Below, one piece after another: positions 1 to 7,621 of a DNA stretch of 29,665 nt (positions within the stretch are counted from its first letter, which is position 1; each line of letters begins with the position of its first letter). The DNA is from a virus. A model generated the notes under the pieces. That model saw nothing but the letters and a program-made list of their open reading frames with translations, was not told the origin of the DNA and did no database searches. The position numbers were made by a program, and so were the translations under genes. Where the stretch lies: positions 1-29,665 of IMG/VR virus record IMGVR_UViG_3300042505_000586; one strand, given 5' to 3'.

Positions 1-615
1 TGTTCCTGCTGGGAAATAAGCGTTGGTGATTTCTAAGTAGCCTCCGGCTCCTCCGCCTCCTCCTACGGGTCCACCACCGCCTCCACCACCGATGCAGAGA
101 ATGTCAGCGAAACCGCCAGTGCCGGTGATCGTCAACGTGCCCGACGAGTTGAATGTGATGTATTTGTACGAAATCCCGCCGCCGTCGGTGTAGGTGCCGG
201 TAGCCGCATCGCTGAAATCTGCGTTACCAACACCACCCGAAAAAGGGACGAGCGTCCAAGCGTTCTCCGAGGTGCGGATAGCAGCGCCACCCTGATATTG
301 CGCGATGGTGCTGGCGGTGTTTGTGACAGTCACCCCCGAACCGCCGTTGATGGTCAGCGCACCAGCGCCGGTGTTGGCAACTCGTAGAATTGAGTTAGCG
401 GTCCACGTCACAGACGACTGCGGCGGGATAGTAAAAGTTTTCGCAGAAGCATTCGTCGCCGTCACAAGTTGGCGAGCATTCGCCAGTGTGAAGGTGTACG
501 TGGTCCCTGACTCGGTATCTACGGGCAGGTTGTAATCCGCCTTCGCCGCAAACGTGTCATTGAGATCAGCAGCAGCAAGCACCTCACCCGCTGTGAAATC
601 TGTGCGAATTGCCAT
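1..615 (-). CDS. Tail fibre/adhesin-like protein, Gly-rich (3'-truncated by window edge)
   Basis: An open frame of 205 codons starts at the ATG at 615 (AGGAAAGGAAA ribosome site just upstream) and runs off the left edge without a stop, so the C-terminus is missing. The N-terminal part (MAIRTDFTAGEVLAAADLND) resembles the short anchor segment found at the start of many actinophage tail fibre proteins. The middle is Thr/Ser/Asn-rich and likely beta-stranded. From about residue 176 there are two polyglycine runs separated by PV, the glycine-rich adhesin type seen in receptor-binding tail proteins. It is the last visible gene of the tail module, 12 bases downstream of the hub-like gene, which fits a host-recognition role. 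The Gly-rich tip and position support the call; the receptor is unknown. Confidence 0.7.
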   Translation of the reverse strand, partial: MAIRTDFTAGEVLAAADLNDTFAAKADYNLPVDTESGTTYTFTLANARQLVTATNASAKTFTIPPQSSVTWTANSILRVANTGAGALTINGGSGVTVTNTASTIAQYQGGAAIRTSENAWTLVPFSGGVGNADFSDAATGTYTDGGGISYKYITFNSSGTLTITGTGGFADILCIGGGGGGGPVGGGGGAGGYLEITNAYFPAGT

Positions 616-627
616 GAGTTTCCTTTC

Positions 628-1839
628 CTAGAAACCGAGCGTGTTTTCATCGAGTAAGCCGAACAGCAAAGAATCAAGCAGGAACGACGCCGACGCCTCA
701 GACATGGAGAGCGTCATCACGTGCGAGGCAGGGGAAATGCTGTGATCAATCCGGTCAATGGTCGCGTATTGCGTAATGGTCGGCCCCACAGGTGGGGACA
801 GGCTCACTTGCACGGGGTCCACGATGTCAAGGCCAGCAACGACCAGCCGCTGCGCGGCACTCAAACCGTCCACCGCGATAGTGACCTGCTGGATGCGCAA
901 CTTAGGATCTTTAAACTTTGCCAAAAGAAAGTCAGCCAGTTCCTGATTGTCGTCGTCCGTGTTAAACAGCAAGCCAGTCTTAGAAAGTTCGTTGATGCCG
1001 TAGGCCGTTTTGCTGGTTGCATCGGTGGCCGTGGCCGTACCGCCACCATTGCGCACAAGGCTGATGTCGTTGAACAACTGTTCTGAGCCGTAGTCCACGC
1101 TGATGCTGCTCAGCGGGATGCCCGTGCCGCCGAGCAGCACAGGGTTGGAGAAGTCTTGGGAACCGTCGCGGTCAATGAACGCCGCTTCACCTTGACGGTT
1201 CATGAAGAACACGCCGAACTCGGTGTCCGTCACCGTGTTCAAGTAGTCAAGCACGTTGGTGTTCGCCGCTGGTGTGTCAGCTTGAAGGGTTACCTCACCA
1301 ACATCTAGTGAACGCTTGACGGTAGGCCATGCGGCCTCGTCAAGCACCGTGTCAATCCGTGTGCCGGATAGTTCTGATGACCGCGCAGCGGTGCCCATCG
1401 CCACTTGGCCAAGGATCGCAAACCCGTCAGCGCAGATCGCTGTCGTAGTGCTGTCCCCGCTTAGCTCAAAATCAATGTTCCAGTCATCAACGAGACCAGA
1501 GAAGATCGGCTCATCATCCATCATCACTGACACGTTCTTGCGGGGCACAATGGACGTGGAGTACGGGCTCACCGCTGTGCCCGCCGTCGGGTCAAACAGG
1601 CGCGCACGGTTATCCAATACGACCGTCGCTGCACCGGACTGCACACGATCCAGCAGCCGCGAGCGGCCACGGGAAATGCTCACTTGGCGCACGTACTCGG
1701 TCACGTCCACCAACGAGAACGCACCGCCGAGGGTGTACGTCGGATTGTCCAGCACGCCTTGCGGTGTCTCATCTAACTGAAAGAAGTTAGTGACCCCGCC
1801 CGCGCCCTCGTCGAAGGCGAACACAACCTTTAGCGCCAT
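628..1839 (-). CDS. Minor tail / baseplate hub-like protein
   Basis: 403 residues, translated directly after the tape measure gene: the TAA stop of the tape measure and this ATG share a base (TAATG), so the two are probably translationally coupled. The N-terminal third has the pattern of siphovirus distal tail and hub proteins (VTEYVRQVSISRGRSRLLD, then a stretch ending VLDNRARLFDP). The following region is predicted beta-rich, with an acidic FSGLVDDWNIDFE segment. This family normally sits at the tail tip and connects the tube to the adhesins. The C-terminus is hydrophobic (SFLLDSLLFGLLDENTLGF). Position between tape measure and fibre is the strongest support; the exact hub subtype cannot be told by eye. 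Confidence 0.65.
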   Translation of the reverse strand: MALKVVFAFDEGAGGVTNFFQLDETPQGVLDNPTYTLGGAFSLVDVTEYVRQVSISRGRSRLLDRVQSGAATVVLDNRARLFDPTAGTAVSPYSTSIVPRKNVSVMMDDEPIFSGLVDDWNIDFELSGDSTTTAICADGFAILGQVAMGTAARSSELSGTRIDTVLDEAAWPTVKRSLDVGEVTLQADTPAANTNVLDYLNTVTDTEFGVFFMNRQGEAAFIDRDGSQDFSNPVLLGGTGIPLSSISVDYGSEQLFNDISLVRNGGGTATATDATSKTAYGINELSKTGLLFNTDDDNQELADFLLAKFKDPKLRIQQVTIAVDGLSAAQRLVVAGLDIVDPVQVSLSPPVGPTITQYATIDRIDHSISPASHVMTLSMSEASASFLLDSLLFGLLDENTLGF

Positions 1840-4487
1840 TAGGCGACCCTGACCGGAATGGGGCCGTTGAGCCGCTCATACGATTTAAGGGCGTCCACGA
1901 TCTGACGGCCCACCTCGGCGCCTTGCGTGCCCATGCCGGCGTTCACGGTCAGGTTGATGGTGGTGCCAATCCCTGAGTTGCCCCCGCGGGATAAAGGAAT
2001 GATTGCCTCTGCGCCAGATTCACCGACAAGGCCAAGCATCGGTGCAGTGACAATGCCGCCATCAGCGAACGCACCAAAGCCAAAGCCAGCCAGATCAGCG
2101 TACGCCTCAAGGCCAGGGATGCCACCGGCGAACGGGTCACCTGTGCCGTGGTTCTGGTCAATGAATGGGACAAACCCTGGCTGCGATGACAATGGAGCAG
2201 CCGCGCCACCAGAGACGCCAGCAGAGCCGCCGATTGATGCGGCGCTGTTTAACTTGGAACTCATGGATGCCGCTAGATCGTCAATGACTGCCATCAGCAT
2301 ATTGCGCTTGCGACCCGAGGGCAGGAACTCCTGAATCATTCCCTCAAGGAAATCAAAGGTGGACATGCGCCCGATCATGGCGAACTGATCAGATGCTTGC
2401 GTGGCGACAGATAGCGCAAGGTCATTTGCACTTAGTAGAACCGCGCCCTTGCCTTTGCTTAATCCTTCTGCAAGGCCGGCAGCAGTGTTCTTGCCAATAC
2501 CCTCAAACAGTTTTGAGGGTGACGAGATGCCAAGGAATCGCTCAATGGGATCAGGCAAAACGTCCTTGACCCAAGAAGTGATCTTGCCAACTAGGTAATC
2601 CTTCATGGACAAGATCCCATTCCACAAGCCCATGACAATGTTCTTGCCAGTGTCGAACAAGATGGTGCCGGCGTTGCCGATGGCCGTGGTGATGCTGCCA
2701 GGTAGTTCTTCAAAGAACTCCACAACGCTGCCAATGGCCTCGCCCACAGATGTGGCAAACTCGTACACCTTGACCCCTGTGTTAAACAGGGCCAAGCCAA
2801 AGTCAAATAGGGAACTCATAATGTTGATCAGTGAGTTGATGACATAACCAATGCCAGCAACGAGCATCTTCAGTTGCGTTCCCACGAGCGCGGCGATCAC
2901 CGGCATGACGTACTTTTCGACAAACTCAAAGGCTGCCTGGAATCCGGCCTTGAGCATGTCAAGCTTCTCTTTGTTCTCATCAAGTTTGGCTTTGATGGAA
3001 TCAACTGCACTGACAATGGCTGACTTGACCGCTTCAAACACGGAGATGACGGCATCGCGGAATGCTTGCGATTGTGTCCATAAGACCACCAAGCCGACAG
3101 CAAGACCGCCAACAACGGCGATGACGGCTGCCACGGCAGCAATGACCGGTGCAGCTGCGGCGACCACGGCTGCAAGGCCACCGGCTGATGCAATCGCACC
3201 GATGCCAACAAGCAATGTGCCAAATGTGCTGACCAGTGATCCCACAACCAAGAGCAACGGGCCAAGGGCAGCAGCAGCGATGCCAGCGAACACAACGAAC
3301 TGCTGCACGGCAGGGCTTAGGGACTGGAACCGATCAGCCAAGCCTTGCAGGAATCCTGCAACCTGCTGAATCATGGGTGCGAGCACTTGACCGATCTGGA
3401 TGGCAGCAGATTCAACACTGCCCCTGAGTTGCTCAAGCGCGCCAGCAGTTCCCGACATGCGAGCATTGGCCAAGTCAGCAGCAACGCCTTGCTTGCTAAC
3501 GGCAGCTGACAAGCTCTCAAAGCCCACCACGCCCTCTTGGATCAAGACATTGGCAGCGCGCATACCCTCCACACCGAACAGGTCTTTCATCACCTTAGTG
3601 CGTTCTTTGTCGGTGAGATCGCCAAGTTTGGTGTCAAGTTCTGCGATGATCTCAGTCATGGGGCGCATCTCGCCTTGAGCATTAAAGAACTCAAGACCAA
3701 ACTCTTTCATGGTGTCGGCACCCTTTTTGGTGGTGCCCGCCAAGCCAAGGAAGAACCTGTTCAGCGATGTGCCAGCCGTCGTTGCATCAATGCCTGCATT
3801 GTTCAACGAGGCAAGAGCAGTGACAGAATCGCCAAGACCAATGCCGAACTGGTTGGCAGTGACGCCCACATATTTCAGGCCACCGGCCAAGTCCTCCACG
3901 CCAGCGGTTGATGCAACGGCGCCGGCGGCAAGTAGGTCAGCGATCTTGGCGGTGTCTTTTGCTTCAAGGCCGAACGTGTTCATGCCTTGCGCCACGATCT
4001 CTGCGGCGCGAGCTAAGTCCATGCCTTCAGTTGCGGCAAGGGCCATCGTTGATGCCAGGGCACCGGCTTGAATGTCGGCAACACCGAGCCCGCCCTTGGA
4101 AAGTTCAAGCATGGCGTTGGCGGCTTCACCGGCAGAGAACACCGTGTCAGCGCCCATTTGCAGGGCAAGTGATGACAGTGACTCCATCTGCTTGGCAGAT
4201 GCGTTGGCGTTGACTTGCAGCGAGTTCATCGACATTTCAAAGTCAGCCTGTGATGCCACCGCTGCGATGCCAATGCCCACGATGGGCAACGTCACACCAA
4301 GGGTGAGCGCCTTGCCTACTTTGCCGATGTCTGCGCCCACGGACTGCATCTTGCCGCCCATGGTCTGCATCTTGCTGCCCATAGAGTCACTGGCTGCTTG
4401 CAGTTTTTTGAGGTCACCAATAGCGCGGTTGATGTCTTTGTCTTGGTAATCACCCTTGACAACTACGTCAATGCTATTGCGCGCCAT
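1839..4487 (-). CDS. Tail tape measure protein
   Basis: 882 residues, the largest gene in the window. The N-terminal half contains the TP901/PhageMin-type tape measure domain: a helical start (KKLQAASDSMGSKMQTMGGK), then segments such as ELSKGGLGVADIQAG and GLKYVGVTANQFGIG. A long hydrophobic stretch around residues 390-475 would be the membrane-interacting part released at DNA ejection. The C-terminal GLVGESGAEAIIPLSRGG motif is typical of the family. In siphoviruses such proteins span the tail lumen, and at roughly 0.15 nm per residue this one implies a tail near 130 nm (inference). It follows the chaperone and gp10-like genes, the expected order. The start at 4487 lies 9 bases after the upstream stop. 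Confidence 0.93.
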   Translation of the reverse strand: MARNSIDVVVKGDYQDKDINRAIGDLKKLQAASDSMGSKMQTMGGKMQSVGADIGKVGKALTLGVTLPIVGIGIAAVASQADFEMSMNSLQVNANASAKQMESLSSLALQMGADTVFSAGEAANAMLELSKGGLGVADIQAGALASTMALAATEGMDLARAAEIVAQGMNTFGLEAKDTAKIADLLAAGAVASTAGVEDLAGGLKYVGVTANQFGIGLGDSVTALASLNNAGIDATTAGTSLNRFFLGLAGTTKKGADTMKEFGLEFFNAQGEMRPMTEIIAELDTKLGDLTDKERTKVMKDLFGVEGMRAANVLIQEGVVGFESLSAAVSKQGVAADLANARMSGTAGALEQLRGSVESAAIQIGQVLAPMIQQVAGFLQGLADRFQSLSPAVQQFVVFAGIAAAALGPLLLVVGSLVSTFGTLLVGIGAIASAGGLAAVVAAAAPVIAAVAAVIAVVGGLAVGLVVLWTQSQAFRDAVISVFEAVKSAIVSAVDSIKAKLDENKEKLDMLKAGFQAAFEFVEKYVMPVIAALVGTQLKMLVAGIGYVINSLINIMSSLFDFGLALFNTGVKVYEFATSVGEAIGSVVEFFEELPGSITTAIGNAGTILFDTGKNIVMGLWNGILSMKDYLVGKITSWVKDVLPDPIERFLGISSPSKLFEGIGKNTAAGLAEGLSKGKGAVLLSANDLALSVATQASDQFAMIGRMSTFDFLEGMIQEFLPSGRKRNMLMAVIDDLAASMSSKLNSAASIGGSAGVSGGAAAPLSSQPGFVPFIDQNHGTGDPFAGGIPGLEAYADLAGFGFGAFADGGIVTAPMLGLVGESGAEAIIPLSRGGNSGIGTTINLTVNAGMGTQGAEVGRQIVDALKSYERLNGPIPVRVA

Positions 4488-4496
4488 TGATAACTC

Positions 4497-5039
4497 CTAA
4501 GCTCGATTTGCTTGCTGGACAGCCTTCTCGATCAGGCTGGCAATAGTTGCTGATGCTTGCGGCCCTTTGGCGTAATAGGCCGGAGTCAAAAGGCGCGGCC
4601 ACATTTGCACATTGCGCGCGCCCACTCGTGTGCCCGTTTGCTTGTTGATGTTGCGGTTGAACGGGTGACCTGACCTGTCTTTGGAACCGGCCAAGGCAAA
4701 GATGGCAACGCTGGCCGAACTTGTGTCAAGGCTGGACCTGCCCTGCACCTCGCGGAATCCTTGAGTGACACGAGATTTGAAGCGGGTGTTGAACCTAAAG
4801 TTGCTTTTGCTGTAACTCAGGTCACGCCCATCTTTGGCAGCGATCCACTTACCCCAGCCAGCACCCCTGCGCATGGGTATCAAACCCATAGGTGGCACTC
4901 GGCTTTGCGCATCTTTCGTAATCTCCGCCGTGGCCTCTTTCACGCCACGTTGCACGATCTTCCACGCATCTTTGTCAAAACGAAAGACTGCATCAATCTT
5001 TGCAGCAGCGCCCGTGACTTTGACGTTGTACTTGATCAC
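4497..5039 (-). CDS. HK97 gp10-like head-tail/tail component (tentative)
   Basis: 180 residues, basic. The GTG start at 5039 overlaps the TGA stop (5038-5036) of the frameshifted chaperone extension, so translation is probably coupled to the -1 product. The N-terminal part (VKEATAEITKDAQSRVP) and the general size resemble HK97 gp10-type proteins, which sit at the head-tail interface or help tail completion. Those are usually encoded before the tail tube gene, whereas this one lies between chaperone and tape measure, so a different minor tail role is possible. No enzymatic motif is visible. The call rests on the N-terminal helix pattern and neighbourhood. Confidence 0.45.
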   Translation of the reverse strand: MIKYNVKVTGAAAKIDAVFRFDKDAWKIVQRGVKEATAEITKDAQSRVPPMGLIPMRRGAGWGKWIAAKDGRDLSYSKSNFRFNTRFKSRVTQGFREVQGRSSLDTSSASVAIFALAGSKDRSGHPFNRNINKQTGTRVGARNVQMWPRLLTPAYYAKGPQASATIASLIEKAVQQANRA

Positions 5040-5191
5040 CTGCCACCAGCCTTTCTTTGCTCAATGTTTCTCCAGCGCAAATATCGCTGCATTGTGATCA
5101 TCATGCGTGGAGATTCGGCGAGCACTTGACTAGGTGACAGATGGAACTCATACGCCAAATGCGCAACTAGGAAGTGGGCGCTGTCTTGTCC
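5036..5191 (-). CDS. Tail assembly chaperone -1 frameshift extension (GT-type C-terminus)
   Basis: This frame has no start of its own. It is open from just upstream of the slip site and encodes 51 residues after the slip. Joined to the first 85 residues of the upstream product it gives a 136-residue fusion. The extension reads as a genuine domain: HLAYEFHLSPSQVLAESPR, then a MITMQRYLRWRNIE helix and a basic KAGGR end, much like the T-type half of siphovirus chaperones, which recruits tail tube subunits to the tape measure. Its TGA stop overlaps the GTG start of the next gene, as expected for a real coding frame. It is easily missed because it lacks a start codon. Confidence 0.75.
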   Translation of the reverse strand, partial: GQDSAHFLVAHLAYEFHLSPSQVLAESPRMMITMQRYLRWRNIEQRKAGGR

Positions 5192-5445
5192 AAAGGGACT
5201 GGATCAGTTGAGTCCTTGACTTCAACGCCATCCAAGTTTTCGAGCCACTTGTCAAACTCACCAGCGGAACCGTCACGGTTCAACTTGTGCCATGCCAGCC
5301 AGCAGATATCTGTGAACCGAATCTCAGCAGCGAAGCGTGCAACGCTGCGATCAAACTCGCGCTCAAAGGCGACGAGATCAGGGGCCGACACAATTACATC
5401 GGCCCCTGTCCCATCGTTGTAGGTGACATTCAGGTTCATTCTCAT
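5167..5445 (-). CDS. Tail assembly chaperone, short (G-type) product
   Basis: 92 residues, translated from the ATG at 5445 with a GGAG site seven bases upstream. It lies between the tail tube gene and the tape measure, where siphoviruses encode the assembly chaperone (gpG in lambda). The protein is acidic with a conserved-looking core (RFTDICWLAWHKLNRDG) followed by EFDKWLENLDGVEV, a pattern I associate with actinophage chaperones. Near its 3' end is a CCCTTTG heptamer at 5197-5191, in the zero-frame phase C CCT TTG, allowing a -1 slip into the 51-codon extension described separately. The normal frame stops at TAG seven codons after the heptamer. Confidence 0.75.
   Translation of the reverse strand: MRMNLNVTYNDGTGADVIVSAPDLVAFEREFDRSVARFAAEIRFTDICWLAWHKLNRDGSAGEFDKWLENLDGVEVKDSTDPVPLDKTAPTS
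5191..5197 (-). promoter_or_regulatory. Programmed -1 ribosomal frameshift slippery site CCCTTTG
   Basis: On the minus strand the heptamer reads C CCT TTG in the chaperone frame, the X XXY YYZ form. After a one-base backward slip the P-site codon becomes CCC (still Pro) and the A-site codon TTT. The -1 frame has a stop two codons before the heptamer and none for 51 codons after it, so the heptamer lies within the short window where a shift can work. Confidence 0.72.
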
Positions 5446-5482
5446 TGCAGGACTCCTCGCAGGTTAAGGGTTAAAGGAATGA

Positions 5483-5902
5483 CTAGGCGCCAGTGCCGCG
5501 CGTGACTGCGCCAGTGATCGGCCAGCTCACACTTTGTGAGGCGAGATCGCCAACCGCACTATCGATTGGATTTATTTCTGTGACGAGGCAAGCAAACGTG
5601 TACTCGGGATTTGCGGTGCCAACGGCTGCGGTTCCACCTGGCCGAACTGCAACAGCGGCGGTGCCACCAAGCAGCGGGAACAGAATGGAGTCAAGTGCGC
5701 CGGCTGCATAATCGTTGTGGAAGTCGAAGGAAACGGTGCCTGACTTCAATCCGCCGATGCGCTCACGGAAGCCACCAGCAGATGCGAATGAGGTGGTCTC
5801 GACGTCATCGGCTGCAAGTGCAATGGTGCATTGTGCAACGTTCGCGCTAATGGTGCCGCCAGCGAGAACGACAACGGGGTTCTGAATAACAATCTTGGCC
5901 AT
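5483..5902 (-). CDS. Major tail (tube) protein
   Basis: 139 residues, beginning MAKIVIQNPVVVLAGGTISANV with an AAGGAGAG site upstream. Small tail tube proteins of this kind in actinophages have an N-terminal beta strand, a region binding at ring interfaces and the pattern SGTVSFDFHNDYAAGALDSI followed by PLLGGTAAVAVRP. The residues LVTEINPIDSAVGDLASQSVSWPITG near the C-terminus are typical of tube proteins that alternate strands with a conserved final SWPITG-like turn. It lies between the tail terminator and the chaperone, the canonical tube position, and should be one of the most abundant virion proteins. Confidence 0.8.
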   Translation of the reverse strand: MAKIVIQNPVVVLAGGTISANVAQCTIALAADDVETTSFASAGGFRERIGGLKSGTVSFDFHNDYAAGALDSILFPLLGGTAAVAVRPGGTAAVGTANPEYTFACLVTEINPIDSAVGDLASQSVSWPITGAVTRGTGA

Positions 5903-5914
5903 GTCTGGCTCTCC

Positions 5915-6325
5915 TTATGCTGAAAACACCTGAACGACGAACTCGGCGCTCAGGTAGGTGATGTCACCTACGGTTATTTGGGTGTAGTTGCGCAGGCTTG
6001 TTACTCGAAGGGAAAAGGCTTTTCCTCCGAGAGTCTTGTCAACCTCAATGGCAGCTTTGATGCTGCTTGCACCACTGCCGGAGCAGTAGTCATCAAGTTT
6101 GTTTTGTGCAGATCGCTCGTCAACGCGGCCAACAATGACCGTCACTGTGAACTCGTACTCATCGCCACCAGAGCGGGCAAAGGCTGTGTCATAAGTGATG
6201 GATGCGGGCATCACAACAGCAATGGGCGGGTTGATTGTGTCGGGCACGGTGGCCGATGTGCGCAGCCCTGTGATGGTGGCAAGGTTGGTGGCAATGCCGG
6301 TGCGTAGTTCGGTTACCGACGCCAT
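5915..6325 (-). CDS. Tail terminator-like protein
   Basis: 136 residues. The ATG at 6325 overlaps the TGA stop of the connector gene (TGATG). The N-terminal helix (TELRTGIATNLATITGLR) followed by strands and the mid-protein FTVTVIVGRVDERSAQNKLDDYC resemble the gpU/tail-completion family, whose hexamer caps the tail tube and joins it to the head. Position between connector and tube fits. The assignment is by order and secondary-structure pattern, not by a diagnostic motif. Confidence 0.6.
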   Translation of the reverse strand: MASVTELRTGIATNLATITGLRTSATVPDTINPPIAVVMPASITYDTAFARSGGDEYEFTVTVIVGRVDERSAQNKLDDYCSGSGASSIKAAIEVDKTLGGKAFSLRVTSLRNYTQITVGDITYLSAEFVVQVFSA

Positions 6326-6921
6326 CAGCTAGCCGCATATTTCTTGAAAGGCCTGATCAACATGGCCACGTCGGGGTCAACCTTGCCCACGCGGATTGCG
6401 CCCATGTCGCCAAAGCCGGCAACACCGAGCGGGGAATCTAGGCGCTTGAAGATTCTGCTGGCCTGGATGATGCACGCTTGCGTGACTTGAATGGGCAAGG
6501 GTGTGAAGCCGTAAACGCCTTGGATGCGCACGGTGGCTTGCCGGCCCCAGATGGGCAGCAAGTAATCGCCGATCATGCGCAAGCGATAGATGGGGTACGG
6601 GTTGCCTGAGACTCGCTGGTTCAACGGCTCGGTCTGGTAATCCGTTGCGGCGATAGTAATGGGAAAAGTCAGGTCGCCGGTGTCATCAAGCTTGACGCTC
6701 ACAATGCTGGTGAGGTCGTCGGTGTCTACGGTGTAAAGATCGTTGGGGGTGAAGTCGCGGGTCGCGGTGCCGCTGCTGTAAAAGTTGCGGTCGCACTCGG
6801 CGTCAATCATGCGGCTGGCCGATTCCACGGCCATTTCCAAAAGGCTGTCATCAACAGCATCGGTGATGCGGGCCGCTGCTTTAATTTGTGTCAGGCTGGC
6901 GTAGCCGTTGGCAATGGCCAT
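6325..6921 (-). CDS. Head-tail connector (gp6-like adaptor)
   Basis: 198 residues, start ATG at 6921 with a GGAG site overlapping the end of the epimerase gene. The N-terminus (YASLTQIKAAARITDAVDD, then LLEMAVESASRMIDAECDR) is the helical hairpin typical of HK97 gp6-type adaptor proteins that dock onto the portal ring. The beta-rich remainder is consistent with the long actinophage version of this adaptor. It begins the connector-to-tail order and is separated from the capsid gene by the sugar cassette, an unusual insertion. Confidence 0.72.
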   Translation of the reverse strand: MAIANGYASLTQIKAAARITDAVDDSLLEMAVESASRMIDAECDRNFYSSGTATRDFTPNDLYTVDTDDLTSIVSVKLDDTGDLTFPITIAATDYQTEPLNQRVSGNPYPIYRLRMIGDYLLPIWGRQATVRIQGVYGFTPLPIQVTQACIIQASRIFKRLDSPLGVAGFGDMGAIRVGKVDPDVAMLIRPFKKYAAS

Positions 6922-6928
6922 GATTCTC

Positions 6929-7621
6929 CTAAGCGGCTTGGTAGACGTTGCTGCGGGTGTAGAACAAAACGTCCATCTTGGGTGCCCAGTCGGGCAAGCG
7001 GTCGTTCACGTATTTGGGCGCGCAGTTCGGAAACTCCGCGTAGTCAGGGAGCACCCGACCGGTGACCGCTAGGGCCAACTCGTGCGGGCTGAGCGTTGAC
7101 AAGGTGGCCACGTCATAGGTGCCCACTGGTGCCGCTGTCGCGGCCATGTAAGCCCTGAAAACGTCCTCCACATGTATCCAGTCACGCTGTTGCCGTGATG
7201 CCCCTGCAAGGCTTGTGTGCCCGTTGGCGTAGTTGATCAGTTGCGGAATGAAACCGCGCTGTGCTCGTGAGGTTGCGCCGTACACGCTGAACAGCACCAA
7301 CGTGGTGGCAAACATTGTTTGCTGCGCTTGCTTGATCCGCGAGTAATACAGGCCCGCTGATTCCTCGCCCGCGTACTGCCACCATGTGCCCGTGTTGATC
7401 ACCGGCAAATAGGTTGAGGCAACGTCCTCGTTGAACCACATGAACTGTGCGCACTCGTGCTCGTTGCGGTGATCGGGTGCAGCTAAGTGCCAGATGACAT
7501 CGGCATCTAACTCGCGCGGGAAGTTGCGGCCAATGCGCGTCACGTCGTGCCCAAGCATTTCCAGCCGTGGGCAGATGTATGACCCGAGGTGCCCGCTGGC
7601 ACCGGTGACCGCAATCTTCAT
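6929..7621 (-). CDS. NAD-dependent epimerase/dehydratase-like (extended SDR) enzyme
   Basis: 230 residues from ATG 7621, which overlaps the TGA of the glycosyltransferase gene (ATGA). An upstream in-frame start at 7648 would lie inside that gene and is less likely. The N-terminal Rossmann motif is GASGHLG (residues 7-13, GxxGxxG), and YSRIK at about 93-97 is the YxxxK catalytic pair. A QRDWIHVEDVFRAYMAA segment matches the usual substrate-domain element of sugar-nucleotide epimerases and dehydratases. It is shorter than the usual 300 or so residues. It probably modifies an activated sugar used by the adjacent glycosyltransferase; the substrate cannot be read from sequence. Confidence 0.82.
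   Translation of the reverse strand: MKIAVTGASGHLGSYICPRLEMLGHDVTRIGRNFPRELDADVIWHLAAPDHRNEHECAQFMWFNEDVASTYLPVINTGTWWQYAGEESAGLYYSRIKQAQQTMFATTLVLFSVYGATSRAQRGFIPQLINYANGHTSLAGASRQQRDWIHVEDVFRAYMAATAAPVGTYDVATLSTLSPHELALAVTGRVLPDYAEFPNCAPKYVNDRLPDWAPKMDVLFYTRSNVYQAA

Noticed and set aside
2851-4449. Several long plus-strand frames across the tape measure
   Set aside because: They are low-complexity antisense translations (Ala/Thr/Ser-rich) of a clear tape measure protein.
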